A DNA stretch of 33,130 nt from Candidatus Woesearchaeota archaeon (GTDB taxonomy: Archaea > Nanobdellota > Nanobdellia > Woesearchaeales > JAGVYF01). This document shows, one piece after another, positions 1 through 8,410 of the stretch. The DNA lies in contig JAHFLT010000016.1 in assembly GCA_023264635.1 (NCBI GenBank), positions 1 through 33,130 of the forward strand, written 5' to 3'. The first letter of the stretch is position 1. The number at the start of each line of letters is the position of its first letter. The notes under the pieces were generated by a model, which worked only from the letters and a program-made list of their open reading frames with translations, did not search any database and had not been told where the DNA came from. A program made the position numbers and the translations under genes.

Positions 1-84
1 AAACAACAAGTTTTACGCTATTTAGGAACGGCAAACAACATCTATGAACATTATCTAGAATCTGACAGCAAAGCAAAGGGATAA
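1..84 (+). CDS. C-terminal end of an unidentified protein (cut by window edge)
   Basis: Frame 1 is open from the window edge for 27 codons and ends at TAA 82-84. The visible tail contains VLRYLGTANNIYEHYL followed by a polar end. It reads like genuine protein, with a YLGT turn and an amphipathic helix. A YLG-x-x-x-x-I pattern is seen in some transposase and DNA-binding proteins, but this is too little to assign a family. No function is proposed. Confidence 0.5.
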   Translation, partial: KQQVLRYLGTANNIYEHYLESDSKAKG

Positions 85-207
85 CTTATTCTATCTTGTG
101 TCAATTTCCGCGCAAAGCCGGATATCTAACACCCATCGAAAAGTGGAATAAGCTAAAGTGTGCAAATAATGCGGTTTAAGTCAGTCAGTCCCGCGAGTTC
201 CGCAACC

Positions 208-217
208 TTTTAATATT
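208..217 (+). promoter_or_regulatory. Probable TATA box for the small exported protein gene
   Basis: TTTTAATATT lies about 30 nt upstream of a GAGGTGGT ribosome-binding site at 240-247, which precedes the ATG at 253. The rest of the 85-237 gap shows no gene. Confidence 0.4.
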
Positions 218-252
218 AGTAACGTATAGGTGATAACTTGAGGTGGTTATAC

Positions 253-606
253 ATGAATACCATAAAAACAGTTGGTTTGGTTGCAGTCCTTGCAGCAGGC
301 ATGGGGGCAACAGATGCTACTGCAGACCATAGGGATCGCGGACATCATAGACCGCGCATAAATATAATCTTGGGCGGGCCAGATGGGCTGTGCATTAACC
401 CATATGCACCGTACTATATTCAGGATCCGTATGCACCGTATGGAGGATATCCCGGTTATGGCTACCCACCCTACGGACCTTATGGACAATATGGAGTAGA
501 AATCCCATTAGGAAGGGATATGAGGATACACATCAATGATGGAAGGCATCATAACCCACCGTATTATGGTCCGTATTACCCGTATGGTAATCCATACTGT
601 TATTGA
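253..606 (+). CDS. Small exported Tyr/Pro/Gly-rich protein
   Basis: This is a 117-residue protein. The ATG at 253 is preferred over the in-frame TTG at 238 because GAGGTGGT (240-247) sits 5 nt before it. Residues 1 to about 24 form a signal peptide (short basic start, hydrophobic VGLVAVLAAGMGA, then a small-residue cleavage region near ATADH). The mature part opens with a His/Arg/Asp-rich patch and then has repeated aromatic blocks such as PYAPYY, PYAPYGGYPGYG and PPYYGPYYPYG. These blocks are low-complexity Tyr-Pro-Gly repeats, with two Cys residues (one near the start of the repeats, one next to last). It is likely a disordered surface or matrix protein; no catalytic motif is visible. An 11-T tract follows the stop. 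The family is not recognised. Confidence 0.75.
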   Translation: MNTIKTVGLVAVLAAGMGATDATADHRDRGHHRPRINIILGGPDGLCINPYAPYYIQDPYAPYGGYPGYGYPPYGPYGQYGVEIPLGRDMRIHINDGRHHNPPYYGPYYPYGNPYCY

Positions 607-621
607 GGAGTATTGAGATTA

Positions 622-632
622 TTTTTTTTTTT
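622..632 (+). terminator. Oligo-T transcription terminator after the small exported protein gene
   Basis: A run of eleven T residues lies 15 nt after the stop codon of the plus-strand gene. Archaeal RNA polymerase terminates at such tracts without needing a hairpin. Confidence 0.55.
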
Positions 633-762
633 GTAAATACAGTATGAATGTACTCTTTCTTCTCCTGGAACGTCTGAATAAATGCAGCAAGTAGCTGTGT
701 TGCTCCTGTAATAAACAGAGCATTAGCAAGTTCTCTTTTTGATATCGCTTTAGTATCCTTTT

Positions 763-2988
763 TTATTTTCTCTCCAATCCCGACAGAAGAATAAGCGCAA
801 AAAGATTGAACGTCACCATCAGCACAAATGACAGCGCAACATACATCGTCGTGCTCTTTAGGAGATTCTTTCCAAGCTGATAGCGCTCATTAACTTTGTC
901 TGTGCCATTTTGCACACCATTAACCAGAATCGTTAGGATATACACAATCTGCACAACATACAAACCCACGATGAGCTGGAAATAGAACGTTGGTGCTCCA
1001 TCCCCAATAATATCTGAGAAGTTTGAAAGTGCCGTCGTGGTTCCAGCCTCTTGTCCTTTTGATACCCCTTCAATAAGCCCCCTTAATCTATTGAGGATTG
1101 TTGTGACCATGGCCGTTATGCCGATGACAATGCCAGCTATCGATGGCACAAGAAACTTAATCTGCGAGTCCATAGAAGATGTTGTTTCTGCCAATAAGTC
1201 TTTAAGTCGCTCATCAACCTTGTGAATCTCCTTGATGTATTGGGATACGGATATCAGCGCCTGTGCTGCAATGAGTGGTCCTTTCCGAACAGACTGAATC
1301 AAGACCTTCATCGAAGAACTGATGAGATTAGAAGGGAAATAAACCAATGCACCCACTTTGCGGTCAAAGATTGCATTCTCTACGTTCATTCCTAAGCGAG
1401 TGATATTCTGTGAAACAAGCTCCATAAATTGACCAGAAACAGTACCTTGCATAGAGCCTGCAACCTTGCCAAATGCTATCTCTGTCGGCAAGCCGTCACC
1501 AAGTCTGTTACCAAGCTGGAACAATGCAGAGGCAAACTCAAGTTCAAGTTGCTTTGTCTTTTCGCGTATTGTGATAAGTCTCTGCGAACGTAACTTGTAG
1601 TATATTCCTATAGAGAATGCCAGTCCTAATATTCCCAATAAGCTAAGGATGGCAGCTCCCATGCCATAAGGTCCGATAAGAGTTCCTTGCAGTGGAGGAG
1701 TTCTTGACGCACTCACGTGATAATCAAGAAGACACACATCACGTTCGCCTGCAACGCTTGTACATAAATCAAAATCTGGATTGCCATGAATAGCCATAAA
1801 TTGATGGATGAGTATGGGTGATGCGCCAATAAGGAGTGAGAGAATACCAATTCCCATAGCGATGAACAACGGGGCGATAACATATTCCTTACCACTAAGT
1901 TTAAGGACCATATTGCCATATTTCGCTAGCTCGGGATTGCTCTCTTCCATTTCTGTTTGACCATACCCCGTAGGACGCGTAGAAAGGATATATCTCCCAA
2001 AGAAAGCGACGCAGACTGGTAATAAAATATTATAAAGCGAAGAAATAATCATAATCAACAATAATGGTGATGCCTTCTCTGTCAAGAAGCTCACAACCAG
2101 TGGTAATATCACAAGCCCAAGTACAGGCAGAATGATACCCAGCATATTCAGCGTCGTGAATGGACTGCGAAGCGCCTGTGCAAAATGCAACATCTTTTCA
2201 TATGTTCCATCAAGAATGACCTCGAGCGATTTCTCAAGCATCGCAAGCCTTCTTGTTTCTGTCCCCTCATAAAGTGACCCTTCCACAAGATGCATTGCCT
2301 CGATGAATTCGGTATTATATTTTCTCCATATCTCCAGATAATCGTCCAGAGATTCCTTTAGCGTTGAGAATGTATTTGTCTCGATGTTCCACAACACACG
2401 CTTGAAATCCAATGATAATGGTGGTGCAAGGTGGTCAGCTGCAAACCTGATGGCTCCCTCGAGATTAGACGTGTGGCGCATAAAGGTCACCACATAAAAT
2501 ACAGACAAGACCATCTGATTGCTTGCCTTTAGTCGCCAACCATTTGCTATGAATTCAGGGACTTTCATCAGGAGAAAGAACATGATAACGCCAAATATCA
2601 ATGAGAAGAAGACGGGGAACAAATTAGGTTCAGGAAGGACGAAGAGGGTGATGAAATAACCAACGATAGAACCTATAAGCCATGTAATAAGCATAGCTAC
2701 TAACGCAAAACTCAATACTCCTGAGGGTGTAGTCTCTATATGCGCCACTTTTAATGATTCTTCATAAATAGCCTGTTTTTTTTGATTGGGTGCAACCTTA
2801 ACGAATTTCTCGCTGAACTGGCACGCCTTTTCATAGAATGACAAATGCTTTGGCATATATTCGCGCTTGAATGCAAGGTATTCTTCTGAGAAGAGTTTGC
2901 CCTTAGGGGTTTCTACAGCTATCTGAAACTCTTCATTTAACCGTTGCTTATAGCGCTCAAGCAGGGAGCGCACCTCTTTTTTCTCCAC
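763..2988 (-). CDS. Type II secretion system F-domain membrane protein (TadC/ArlJ-like)
   Basis: This 741-residue protein starts at GTG 2986-2988; an ATG two bases upstream is in another frame. It has a soluble, charged N-terminus (1-85), then hydrophobic segments near 90-145, 283-335, 373-395, 435-460, 625-645, 675-695 and 715-737. Cytoplasmic regions near 155-280 and 480-620 both look like T2SSF domains, which makes this a tandem form longer than the usual ArlJ of about 560 residues. The family forms the inner-membrane platform of archaella and type IV pili, on which a GspE/ArlI-type ATPase acts. No such ATPase or pilin gene lies beside it here. The gene shares a divergent promoter region with the lamin-tail surface protein. 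The family call rests on topology and general similarity. Confidence 0.72.
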   Translation of the reverse strand: MEKKEVRSLLERYKQRLNEEFQIAVETPKGKLFSEEYLAFKREYMPKHLSFYEKACQFSEKFVKVAPNQKKQAIYEESLKVAHIETTPSGVLSFALVAMLITWLIGSIVGYFITLFVLPEPNLFPVFFSLIFGVIMFFLLMKVPEFIANGWRLKASNQMVLSVFYVVTFMRHTSNLEGAIRFAADHLAPPLSLDFKRVLWNIETNTFSTLKESLDDYLEIWRKYNTEFIEAMHLVEGSLYEGTETRRLAMLEKSLEVILDGTYEKMLHFAQALRSPFTTLNMLGIILPVLGLVILPLVVSFLTEKASPLLLIMIISSLYNILLPVCVAFFGRYILSTRPTGYGQTEMEESNPELAKYGNMVLKLSGKEYVIAPLFIAMGIGILSLLIGASPILIHQFMAIHGNPDFDLCTSVAGERDVCLLDYHVSASRTPPLQGTLIGPYGMGAAILSLLGILGLAFSIGIYYKLRSQRLITIREKTKQLELEFASALFQLGNRLGDGLPTEIAFGKVAGSMQGTVSGQFMELVSQNITRLGMNVENAIFDRKVGALVYFPSNLISSSMKVLIQSVRKGPLIAAQALISVSQYIKEIHKVDERLKDLLAETTSSMDSQIKFLVPSIAGIVIGITAMVTTILNRLRGLIEGVSKGQEAGTTTALSNFSDIIGDGAPTFYFQLIVGLYVVQIVYILTILVNGVQNGTDKVNERYQLGKNLLKSTTMYVALSFVLMVTFNLFALILLSGLERK

Positions 2989-3009
2989 ATTATGTCAATG
3001 CTTACAGTT

Positions 3010-3044
3010 CTTATAAATCTTTTTAGGCGTAAGCTTTAAATAAA
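3010..3044. promoter_or_regulatory. Divergent promoter pair between the T2SSF gene and the lamin-tail gene
   Basis: On the minus strand AGATTTATAAG (3010-3020) sits about 25 nt from the GTG start at 2988. On the plus strand GCTTTAAATAAAC (3033-3045) sits about 27 nt before the ATG at 3071. Both spacings predict leaderless or nearly leaderless mRNAs. Confidence 0.55.
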
Positions 3045-3070
3045 CAGTATAATCACCACGCGGTAACAAA

Positions 3071-5509
3071 ATGAAACCATTGCTTACGTTCATTGTACTT
3101 TTTTTGCTTGTACTGCCTGCAATTCATGCCAAAGTGGTCATCAATGAGATAATGTATAGTCCAGTTGGCAATGATGAGAACCTTGAATGGATTGAGCTGT
3201 ATAATGATGGTGACTCTCCTGTTGGTGTCGCCAGCTATAAGATAGATGGGAATGACTTTGATGATGCTACCATGCAGCCGAGAGCTTTCCTTGTTGTTGC
3301 ACGACAACTCAACGGCAATGAGAGCTTTGCCAGCGTCTATGGTAACAAAGATGGCACATGGAATACCAGTGACGACTTTGCTGCTGTCGATGGTAATTTC
3401 GTGCTGACGAACACGGGAAAAACAATTAACCTAACCGATAATACGGGAATGGTTATCGATTCCATTACTTATACTGGAGATTTGGCTAATGATAATGGCA
3501 AGACGCTTGAGAGAACAAATCCCCTCACTATCCTTTTCAGGGAAAGTACAACACCAGGCGGAACTCCGGGCACTAAGAATAGCATCTTTAATTCAGCACC
3601 ATCAATTACTGTTTCTCCAGACAAGGCAAGTCTCATTCTTGGTGAAGATAAGACGCAACTGTTCACTGTTGCTGCAACTGATGCAGAGAATAATACTCTT
3701 ACTTATCTGTGGACAGCAAACGGTACACCTGTTGGAACGACAAGTACATTTACACTTAATACAGCTCAATTACCTGTAGGCAAGTATATTATAGCAGTCG
3801 CAGTTTCTGATGGTGAATTCACCGCAAGGTATTCATGGAATGTGACCATCAGCAATGTACCTGTCTCAGCATACTTTAGTATTACCTATAATGCAAGCAA
3901 TGGCATTGATAAGGCAACGAACGTTGTGTTTTCAAACTCTGCAGGCAGGATTGATTTCGGACAGCAACAGCTTGACTTGCGGGATGTCGTTGATGGTGAT
4001 GCTGGTATCAAGATAATTCAAGATACTGTAGGAGTAGATTCCTCTTTGTTCCCTCACCTTTCGAAAGCAGCTACAGTGACATTATCGCTGGGCTTACAGA
4101 ACCCGGTTATTGTAACGCATCTAAACTTTACTGGAACGCCCACTACACCATGCACACCATGCAGCATTGTGAACAAGACAGCAAATTCCATAACATTCAC
4201 TGTTCCGTCATTTTCACAATATAAGGCAGTGGAATTCTCGACGATTTATGATTTATCTGTTCCATTAAGCATAACGCTTGAAGGAAGAAAAGGGCAGCAG
4301 GCTTCAACAAATTTTACCCTGAAAAATACAGGAGTGCAGCCGCAGACCAATGTCATGCTCACATTCACACCAGAAGGAGGGTATGATGGGAATCTATCTG
4401 CAGACAGCACAGGAAAGCAATTAGGACCATATACGCTGGCAAGTGGAGAAAGCAAGCAAGTGACACTAGCAACACAAATCACCTTCTCCCAGGACGTAAG
4501 GAGCACCAAGCTCGGCACGCTAACTGTAACCACGAATGAGCTTCCGAACAAGACAATACCTGTTATACTTTCGTTGCCATCAAAGCTCCAGCTATCAAAA
4601 CTTGCCATAAAGGTTGATGATGAAACAAAGCGAACTATTTTTGATAGCAGCATTCTCAGCAGAGTCCATCCAGGATCTACACTTTCATTGGAGATGACAC
4701 TCACAAATACCTATACCAGAAGTGAGAGTATAGATATCAGCGACATTTCTTTGGAAGGAGTCATCAAAGGCCTTGGAAAAGATGGCGATGATTTGGATGA
4801 GCATACGACCATAAACTCATTGCAAGCAGCGGATAATCTTAAAAAAAAATTCACCCTAACTATTCCTATTGATGCTGAAGACAAAACATATCAGCTGCTT
4901 ATACAAGCAAAAGGAGTGGATGAATTTAATCAAGTCCATGTCGCAAAAGTTGTGTTGTCCATCGTTGTTGAGAAAGACCTGCATGATCTTCGTATCATGA
5001 AGTCTGAGGTAAGCCCTCAGCAAACATCATGCGGCCAGACAGCCTTGCTCGAGGTGCAAATCAAGAATGTAGGCAGGCATGATGAAGACAATGTGCGGCT
5101 CGAGGTTTCGAATCCTGACCTTGGACTGGCATTCGCAAAGGAACTCAAACTTACAGATGACAGCTCAAAAGAAAGCAGCGAGTACCTGTACAGCACGTCG
5201 CTTGAGCTACTCAATAAGCAAGGAAACTATCCCATTACAGTACGTATCTATCGCAATAATGTTCTCGATAAAGAGAACGTTGTTCAGCTCGGTGCAAAAA
5301 GGTGTGAAACTAAAACAGAGAAACATGGAGAAAGTGATCGTATCATGGTGAGCGAACCATTTGTCAAGAAAGGTGCTTTGTTGCCTAAGACACCACCAGC
5401 TAAACCAGTAGAATTACCATTAGAATATTACTATCTGCTCATTGGAGCGATAGCATTCGCATTCCTTGTTTACCTTCTTACAGAAGCGATGAAGCAAGAT
5501 AAGTATTAA
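3071..5509 (+). CDS. Secreted, membrane-anchored lamin-tail domain protein
   Basis: This 812-residue protein starts with a signal peptide (residues 1-20, ending AIHA). A lamin-tail (LTD) domain covers about 21-135, recognisable by KVVINEIMYSP, an EWIELYN strand and a later TGKTINL strand. It is followed by an Ig-like/PKD-like segment (about 178-260), a region with a CTPC pair near 360, and several beta-rich CARDB/NEW1-like repeats up to about 740 containing phrases such as FTLKNTGVQ and VQIKNVGRHDEDNV. A single transmembrane helix (about 787-806) and a short charged tail close the protein. The layout is that of a cell-surface protein with an extracellular beta-domain stalk and a C-terminal anchor. 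LTD domains in prokaryotes often accompany envelope or extracellular enzymes; no catalytic residues are evident here. Confidence 0.75.
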   Translation: MKPLLTFIVLFLLVLPAIHAKVVINEIMYSPVGNDENLEWIELYNDGDSPVGVASYKIDGNDFDDATMQPRAFLVVARQLNGNESFASVYGNKDGTWNTSDDFAAVDGNFVLTNTGKTINLTDNTGMVIDSITYTGDLANDNGKTLERTNPLTILFRESTTPGGTPGTKNSIFNSAPSITVSPDKASLILGEDKTQLFTVAATDAENNTLTYLWTANGTPVGTTSTFTLNTAQLPVGKYIIAVAVSDGEFTARYSWNVTISNVPVSAYFSITYNASNGIDKATNVVFSNSAGRIDFGQQQLDLRDVVDGDAGIKIIQDTVGVDSSLFPHLSKAATVTLSLGLQNPVIVTHLNFTGTPTTPCTPCSIVNKTANSITFTVPSFSQYKAVEFSTIYDLSVPLSITLEGRKGQQASTNFTLKNTGVQPQTNVMLTFTPEGGYDGNLSADSTGKQLGPYTLASGESKQVTLATQITFSQDVRSTKLGTLTVTTNELPNKTIPVILSLPSKLQLSKLAIKVDDETKRTIFDSSILSRVHPGSTLSLEMTLTNTYTRSESIDISDISLEGVIKGLGKDGDDLDEHTTINSLQAADNLKKKFTLTIPIDAEDKTYQLLIQAKGVDEFNQVHVAKVVLSIVVEKDLHDLRIMKSEVSPQQTSCGQTALLEVQIKNVGRHDEDNVRLEVSNPDLGLAFAKELKLTDDSSKESSEYLYSTSLELLNKQGNYPITVRIYRNNVLDKENVVQLGAKRCETKTEKHGESDRIMVSEPFVKKGALLPKTPPAKPVELPLEYYYLLIGAIAFAFLVYLLTEAMKQDKY

Positions 5510-5530
5510 GACGTTAAGATAGGTATTAAG

Positions 5531-5640
5531 GTACTCTCCTCTTTCTATGTAGAACTCTCCTACCCTCTATTCAGAAAACTCTCCTACTCTCTACTCTGAA
5601 TATTCAGTAGAAAATAGTCAGTATTCTCTATGAGGAATAT
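5531..5640. repeat. Short degenerate direct repeats between convergent genes
   Basis: ACTCTCCT occurs at 5533-5540, 5554-5561 and 5578-5585, the last two inside longer matching runs AACTCTCCTAC. The region then gives GAATATTCAG at 5598-5607. It lies between the convergent ends of the lamin-tail gene and rpoL. No gene is visible in this gap. Confidence 0.4.
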
Positions 5641-5901
5641 TCAAAACTCGTCGCGAACCTTATCGAGGTTCTTCTTAAGACGTTTTGCAGCAGCCTGCAT
5701 TGCTTTTGCTGGCTCGCCTTTCTTCATCTCAACAAAGAGCTGTGGCATTCCCAAAAGGGGATGATTTATTTTGTATGAAGCGAATTTGACATTTTCATCT
5801 TGTGCCAGTTCATCCTTTAGTGCATTACAGAATGTATGATTTTCACCAACGACATCAACAACCAATTTCTTATCTGTTTGTTCGACGATCTTCAGTTCCA
5901 T
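5641..5901 (-). CDS. rpoL: DNA-directed RNA polymerase subunit Rpo11/L
   Basis: This is an 86-residue Rpb11/RpoL homologue, of normal length for archaea. The family core is present: ENHTFCNALKDEL, then a strand leading to YKINHPLLGMPQLFVE and a C-terminal helix. The subunit dimerises with RpoD to form the alpha-like assembly platform of RNA polymerase. The ATG at 5899-5901 is chosen because AGGGTGGTT lies just upstream; the GTG at 5908-5910 would place the start inside that ribosome-binding site. A TATA box, TTTATAAA, lies at 5935-5942 on the same strand. Confidence 0.93.
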   Translation of the reverse strand: MELKIVEQTDKKLVVDVVGENHTFCNALKDELAQDENVKFASYKINHPLLGMPQLFVEMKKGEPAKAMQAAAKRLKKNLDKVRDEF

Positions 5902-5934
5902 GATAACCACCCTTGGTCTTGGGATTGTGTTTTG

Positions 5935-5942
5935 TTTATAAA
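5935..5942 (-). promoter_or_regulatory. TATA box of rpoL
   Basis: TTTATAAA lies 34-41 nt upstream of the rpoL ATG, leaving room for a leader of about 10-15 nt that carries the AGGGTGGTT ribosome-binding site. Confidence 0.55.
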
Positions 5943-6032
5943 TGTTTATGACAAGTTAGGTCAGAAAAGTTCAGCTATTCTTTACCGCTTCGATTAGTTT
6001 TGTTTCATAATTCACTTTTAGTTCATTTAGTA

Positions 6033-6665
6033 TTATTCATCATCTTTACCTTTCTTCTCTTTGCTTGCAAACCTGTGTGCAAGGTGTAATGGCTCTGGCA
6101 GCTTGTGCGGCGGGATACAGTTGTTTTTTACTAGTTCAACAGCAGCTTTCAGGTTGATTCTATAGCCGGGAGAGATAATAATGGGCTTGCTGAACTCGCG
6201 TGTCTGCACTACTGCGCCAACACGTGCATCATCAAAATAAACGTAGCCGTTTCTCGCTTCACCGCACAGCAGTTTATGGGCAATGCCTATTGTAGGAACA
6301 TCTAGTACTAATCCAAGATGAGATGCAATGCCAATGCCTCTTGGGTGGCATATCCCGTGTCCTTTAACGAACATGATATCAGGACGCACAGTGAGTTTGT
6401 GATACGCCTCAATAGCTGCCGGTCCTTCTCTATAGAAAATGAAAGAAGGGATATAAGGTAATTCTTCAGGTAGAGAAACTGTCTGCTGATCTACTATTTT
6501 CTCCTCTTTGGTATCATACACAACAATGCTGCAAATGATGTACTTGTCTCCATTGACAAAGTCGCAGCCGCCAAGTATGTCAGCTCTCTCAAATTCGGGT
6601 TTTGTGTTAATGCCCCTCGCGAGCTTCAATTGCTCTTTTTTCAGCTTTTCTGCATCAAAATACAT
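6033..6665 (-). CDS. nfi: Endonuclease V homologue with a changed metal-site residue
   Basis: This 210-residue protein has the usual endonuclease V length. The family initiates repair of deaminated adenine (inosine) by nicking the second phosphodiester bond 3' to the lesion. Visible motifs are GGCDFVNGD with the first metal Asp (D35), PYIPSFIFYREGP with the wedge PYIP and metal Glu (E80), GHGICHPRGIGIASHLG, and LPEPLHLAHR with H197 near the C-terminus. The third metal ligand of characterised enzymes is the Asp in D-G-H-G-I-x-H-P; here that position is Lys (K101, codon AAA at 6363-6365). The protein may be catalytically altered or use another ligand. The start is supported by AAGGAGGACACA directly before the ATG and a TATA-like CATTTAAATACT about 40 nt upstream. 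Confidence 0.88.
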   Translation of the reverse strand: MYFDAEKLKKEQLKLARGINTKPEFERADILGGCDFVNGDKYIICSIVVYDTKEEKIVDQQTVSLPEELPYIPSFIFYREGPAAIEAYHKLTVRPDIMFVKGHGICHPRGIGIASHLGLVLDVPTIGIAHKLLCGEARNGYVYFDDARVGAVVQTREFSKPIIISPGYRINLKAAVELVKNNCIPPHKLPEPLHLAHRFASKEKKGKDDE

Positions 6666-6751
6666 TGTGTCCTCCTTTTCACTGGTTGGAAAATAGTGAC
6701 CAGTATTTAAATGTTTTTATTTGTAACTACTGTTTAGTAATTAAGAAAAAG

Positions 6752-6759
6752 TTTATAAG
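6752..6759 (+). promoter_or_regulatory. TATA box of the small membrane protein gene
   Basis: GTTTATAAGA is centred about 26 nt upstream of the ATG at 6782, predicting a leaderless mRNA and supporting that start. Confidence 0.5.
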
Positions 6760-6781
6760 ACGGGGTCCCTCTTTTTGTATA

Positions 6782-7081
6782 ATGAACCGTTTACATAAGG
6801 CAATCGCGCTTTCAGTCGCATTCTCTACGCTGTTGAGCTTCCTTTCGTTTCTTGTCCAAAGCAGGGCAAATAAAAGTGTCAACCACTGCAGTTATCTCGA
6901 TCCGGTGACTATTGATGTTTTTGCATTTGCAGCTGCTCTCTTTCTTGTTGTAGAAGGTTTCTACAGCATCGTGGCATCTAAAGGGGACTCACTAAAAAAA
7001 CACATGCTGAGAGCAATAAGAATCTCCTTTGGATGCGCTATCATCACATTGCATATCATGCAGGTGCTGCACAAGATTTAG
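6782..7081 (+). CDS. Small three-helix membrane protein, unknown function
   Basis: This is a 99-residue protein with hydrophobic segments at about 6-24, 44-66 and 80-97, separated by short charged loops. The ATG at 6782 is chosen because a TATA box lies about 26 nt upstream; the same frame is open further 5' but overlaps the endonuclease V promoter. The stop codon overlaps that of the convergent glycosyltransferase gene by 4 nt. The family is not recognised. Its size and topology would fit a small accessory or anchor membrane protein, but nothing more specific can be supported. Confidence 0.62.
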   Translation: MNRLHKAIALSVAFSTLLSFLSFLVQSRANKSVNHCSYLDPVTIDVFAFAAALFLVVEGFYSIVASKGDSLKKHMLRAIRISFGCAIITLHIMQVLHKI

Positions 7082-8328
7082 GTCATGCGTGTGACAGCGT
7101 CAAATGCAGGTGCATTTGGAAAATATTTTTTTGCTTTTCTGCATAACTCAGTAGATTTTACTTTGTCTTGTTGATATACAGCCACCATTGCAAGCCACAA
7201 ATAGGCTGTTTCATTAGGTCCATATGAAAGCAGTCGTTTCGCTTCGCCAGTAATATGGTGTTCCAATTGTTGCCTTTTTTCAAGAAAGAGGGAGTTATTA
7301 GTATTCGCACATGCATCATAGAGCAATGCCAATGCAGGGAGCAGTTCCTGCTGTGCAAGGTGGAGTTGGACCAATGTATCAAAATATCGTATGCTTCTGT
7401 TGTTCATCTGAAGCGCTTTCGTGAGAATTTTTTTTGCACTATTAGTATCTCCCGATTTAGCTGCAGTAACCCCCAACGCATAATGTGTCTCTGCGTGTTC
7501 TGGATGCATCTTTATACTTTTCTCGAATAGTGCACGCGCCTGCTGCAGGTTATTCTCACCTAAAGCAATTTCCCCAAGATAATGATAGGGCATGAAACAG
7601 CGTTCATCATTTTTTGCAGCGCGTTCCAAAGCATCTTTTGCCTCTTTCAACATTCTTTTTTCGAAGTAAGCCACACCAGCTTCATAGAAAGGTTTCGGAT
7701 GGTCTGGATATCGTGCACAGTCTTTTAGCGACAAAGAGAGATAATAATCATGTTTGCCTGCTCTCGACTCTTTCCCCCTTAGTGACCCATAGTGATGCAA
7801 TACAAATGGTGCATCATTGATTGCCCCTTTATGTTCTTCAATAGAGTACCTGACACTCTCGTGCACTGCGAAGCGGTAGTGTATTTCCTTCCTGTTTTGG
7901 AACAGTTTGATTGCCTTTGTCAGGAGAAATCCAGAAAACCCCTTGATGGGCTGTTTCATTGCATGCCAGTTTGGTGCCTTTGAGTCATTCGAGTAATGCA
8001 CTACAGGAATTCTATACCCCCATGCAGACTTGTCTTCAATGCACTGTCGTACAGCATCATGAGCAGAACTATCAAGCACATCATCAGCATCAGGCATGAA
8101 AATCCAGTCTCCTTTGGCAAGAGATATCGCAAAATTCCTCGCTTCTGAAAAGTCATCTATCCATTTGAAATTAAAAATGCTTGCGCCATTAGTCAGTGCA
8201 ACTTCCGCAGTGTTATCACTGCTCCCAGTGTCTACAATAATGATTTCATCAACTATGCCTTTGAAAGATTGTAGGCATTCCACAAGAAAGCCTTCTTCAT
8301 TTTTTACTATCATGCACAAGCTGAGCAT
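7078..8328 (-). CDS. Family 2 glycosyltransferase with C-terminal TPR repeats
   Basis: This 416-residue protein opens with a GT-A domain (about 1-200): LSLCMIVKNEE, EIIIVDTGSSDNT and the DADD metal/nucleotide-sugar motif near residue 84, the pattern of SPT-like/WaaE-like GT2 enzymes. From about 205 onward come tandem helical pairs of TPR type (for example YEAGVAYFEKRMLKEAKDAL and YHYLGEIALGENNLQQARAL), likely binding a protein or glycan partner. The ATG at 8328 is preferred over the longer open frame because the domain starts at once there and a TTTTTAAATAATAG box lies 20-30 nt upstream. The sugar and acceptor are unknown. It diverges from the HAD gene and converges on the small membrane gene. 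Confidence 0.85.
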   Translation of the reverse strand: MLSLCMIVKNEEGFLVECLQSFKGIVDEIIIVDTGSSDNTAEVALTNGASIFNFKWIDDFSEARNFAISLAKGDWIFMPDADDVLDSSAHDAVRQCIEDKSAWGYRIPVVHYSNDSKAPNWHAMKQPIKGFSGFLLTKAIKLFQNRKEIHYRFAVHESVRYSIEEHKGAINDAPFVLHHYGSLRGKESRAGKHDYYLSLSLKDCARYPDHPKPFYEAGVAYFEKRMLKEAKDALERAAKNDERCFMPYHYLGEIALGENNLQQARALFEKSIKMHPEHAETHYALGVTAAKSGDTNSAKKILTKALQMNNRSIRYFDTLVQLHLAQQELLPALALLYDACANTNNSLFLEKRQQLEHHITGEAKRLLSYGPNETAYLWLAMVAVYQQDKVKSTELCRKAKKYFPNAPAFDAVTRMT

Positions 8329-8346
8329 AGAACGAGTAATTTCACT

Positions 8347-8381
8347 ATTATTTAAAAACTGTTTGCTGGAGAATATAAAAC
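8347..8381. promoter_or_regulatory. Divergent TATA boxes for glycosyltransferase and HAD genes
   Basis: On the minus strand a TTTAAATAATAG-type box (about 8347-8358) serves the ATG at 8328. On the plus strand GAATATAAAAC (about 8371-8381) lies about 30 nt before the ATG at 8411. The genes are separated by only 82 nt. Confidence 0.45.
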
Positions 8382-8410
8382 AATTAAAATAGATAACAGC
8401 TGTCCATGAT

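Noticed and set aside
4246-4704. 152-codon minus-strand frame inside the lamin-tail gene
   Set aside because: It is antisense to a well supported secreted protein, with Ser/Val-rich composition typical of a shadow frame.
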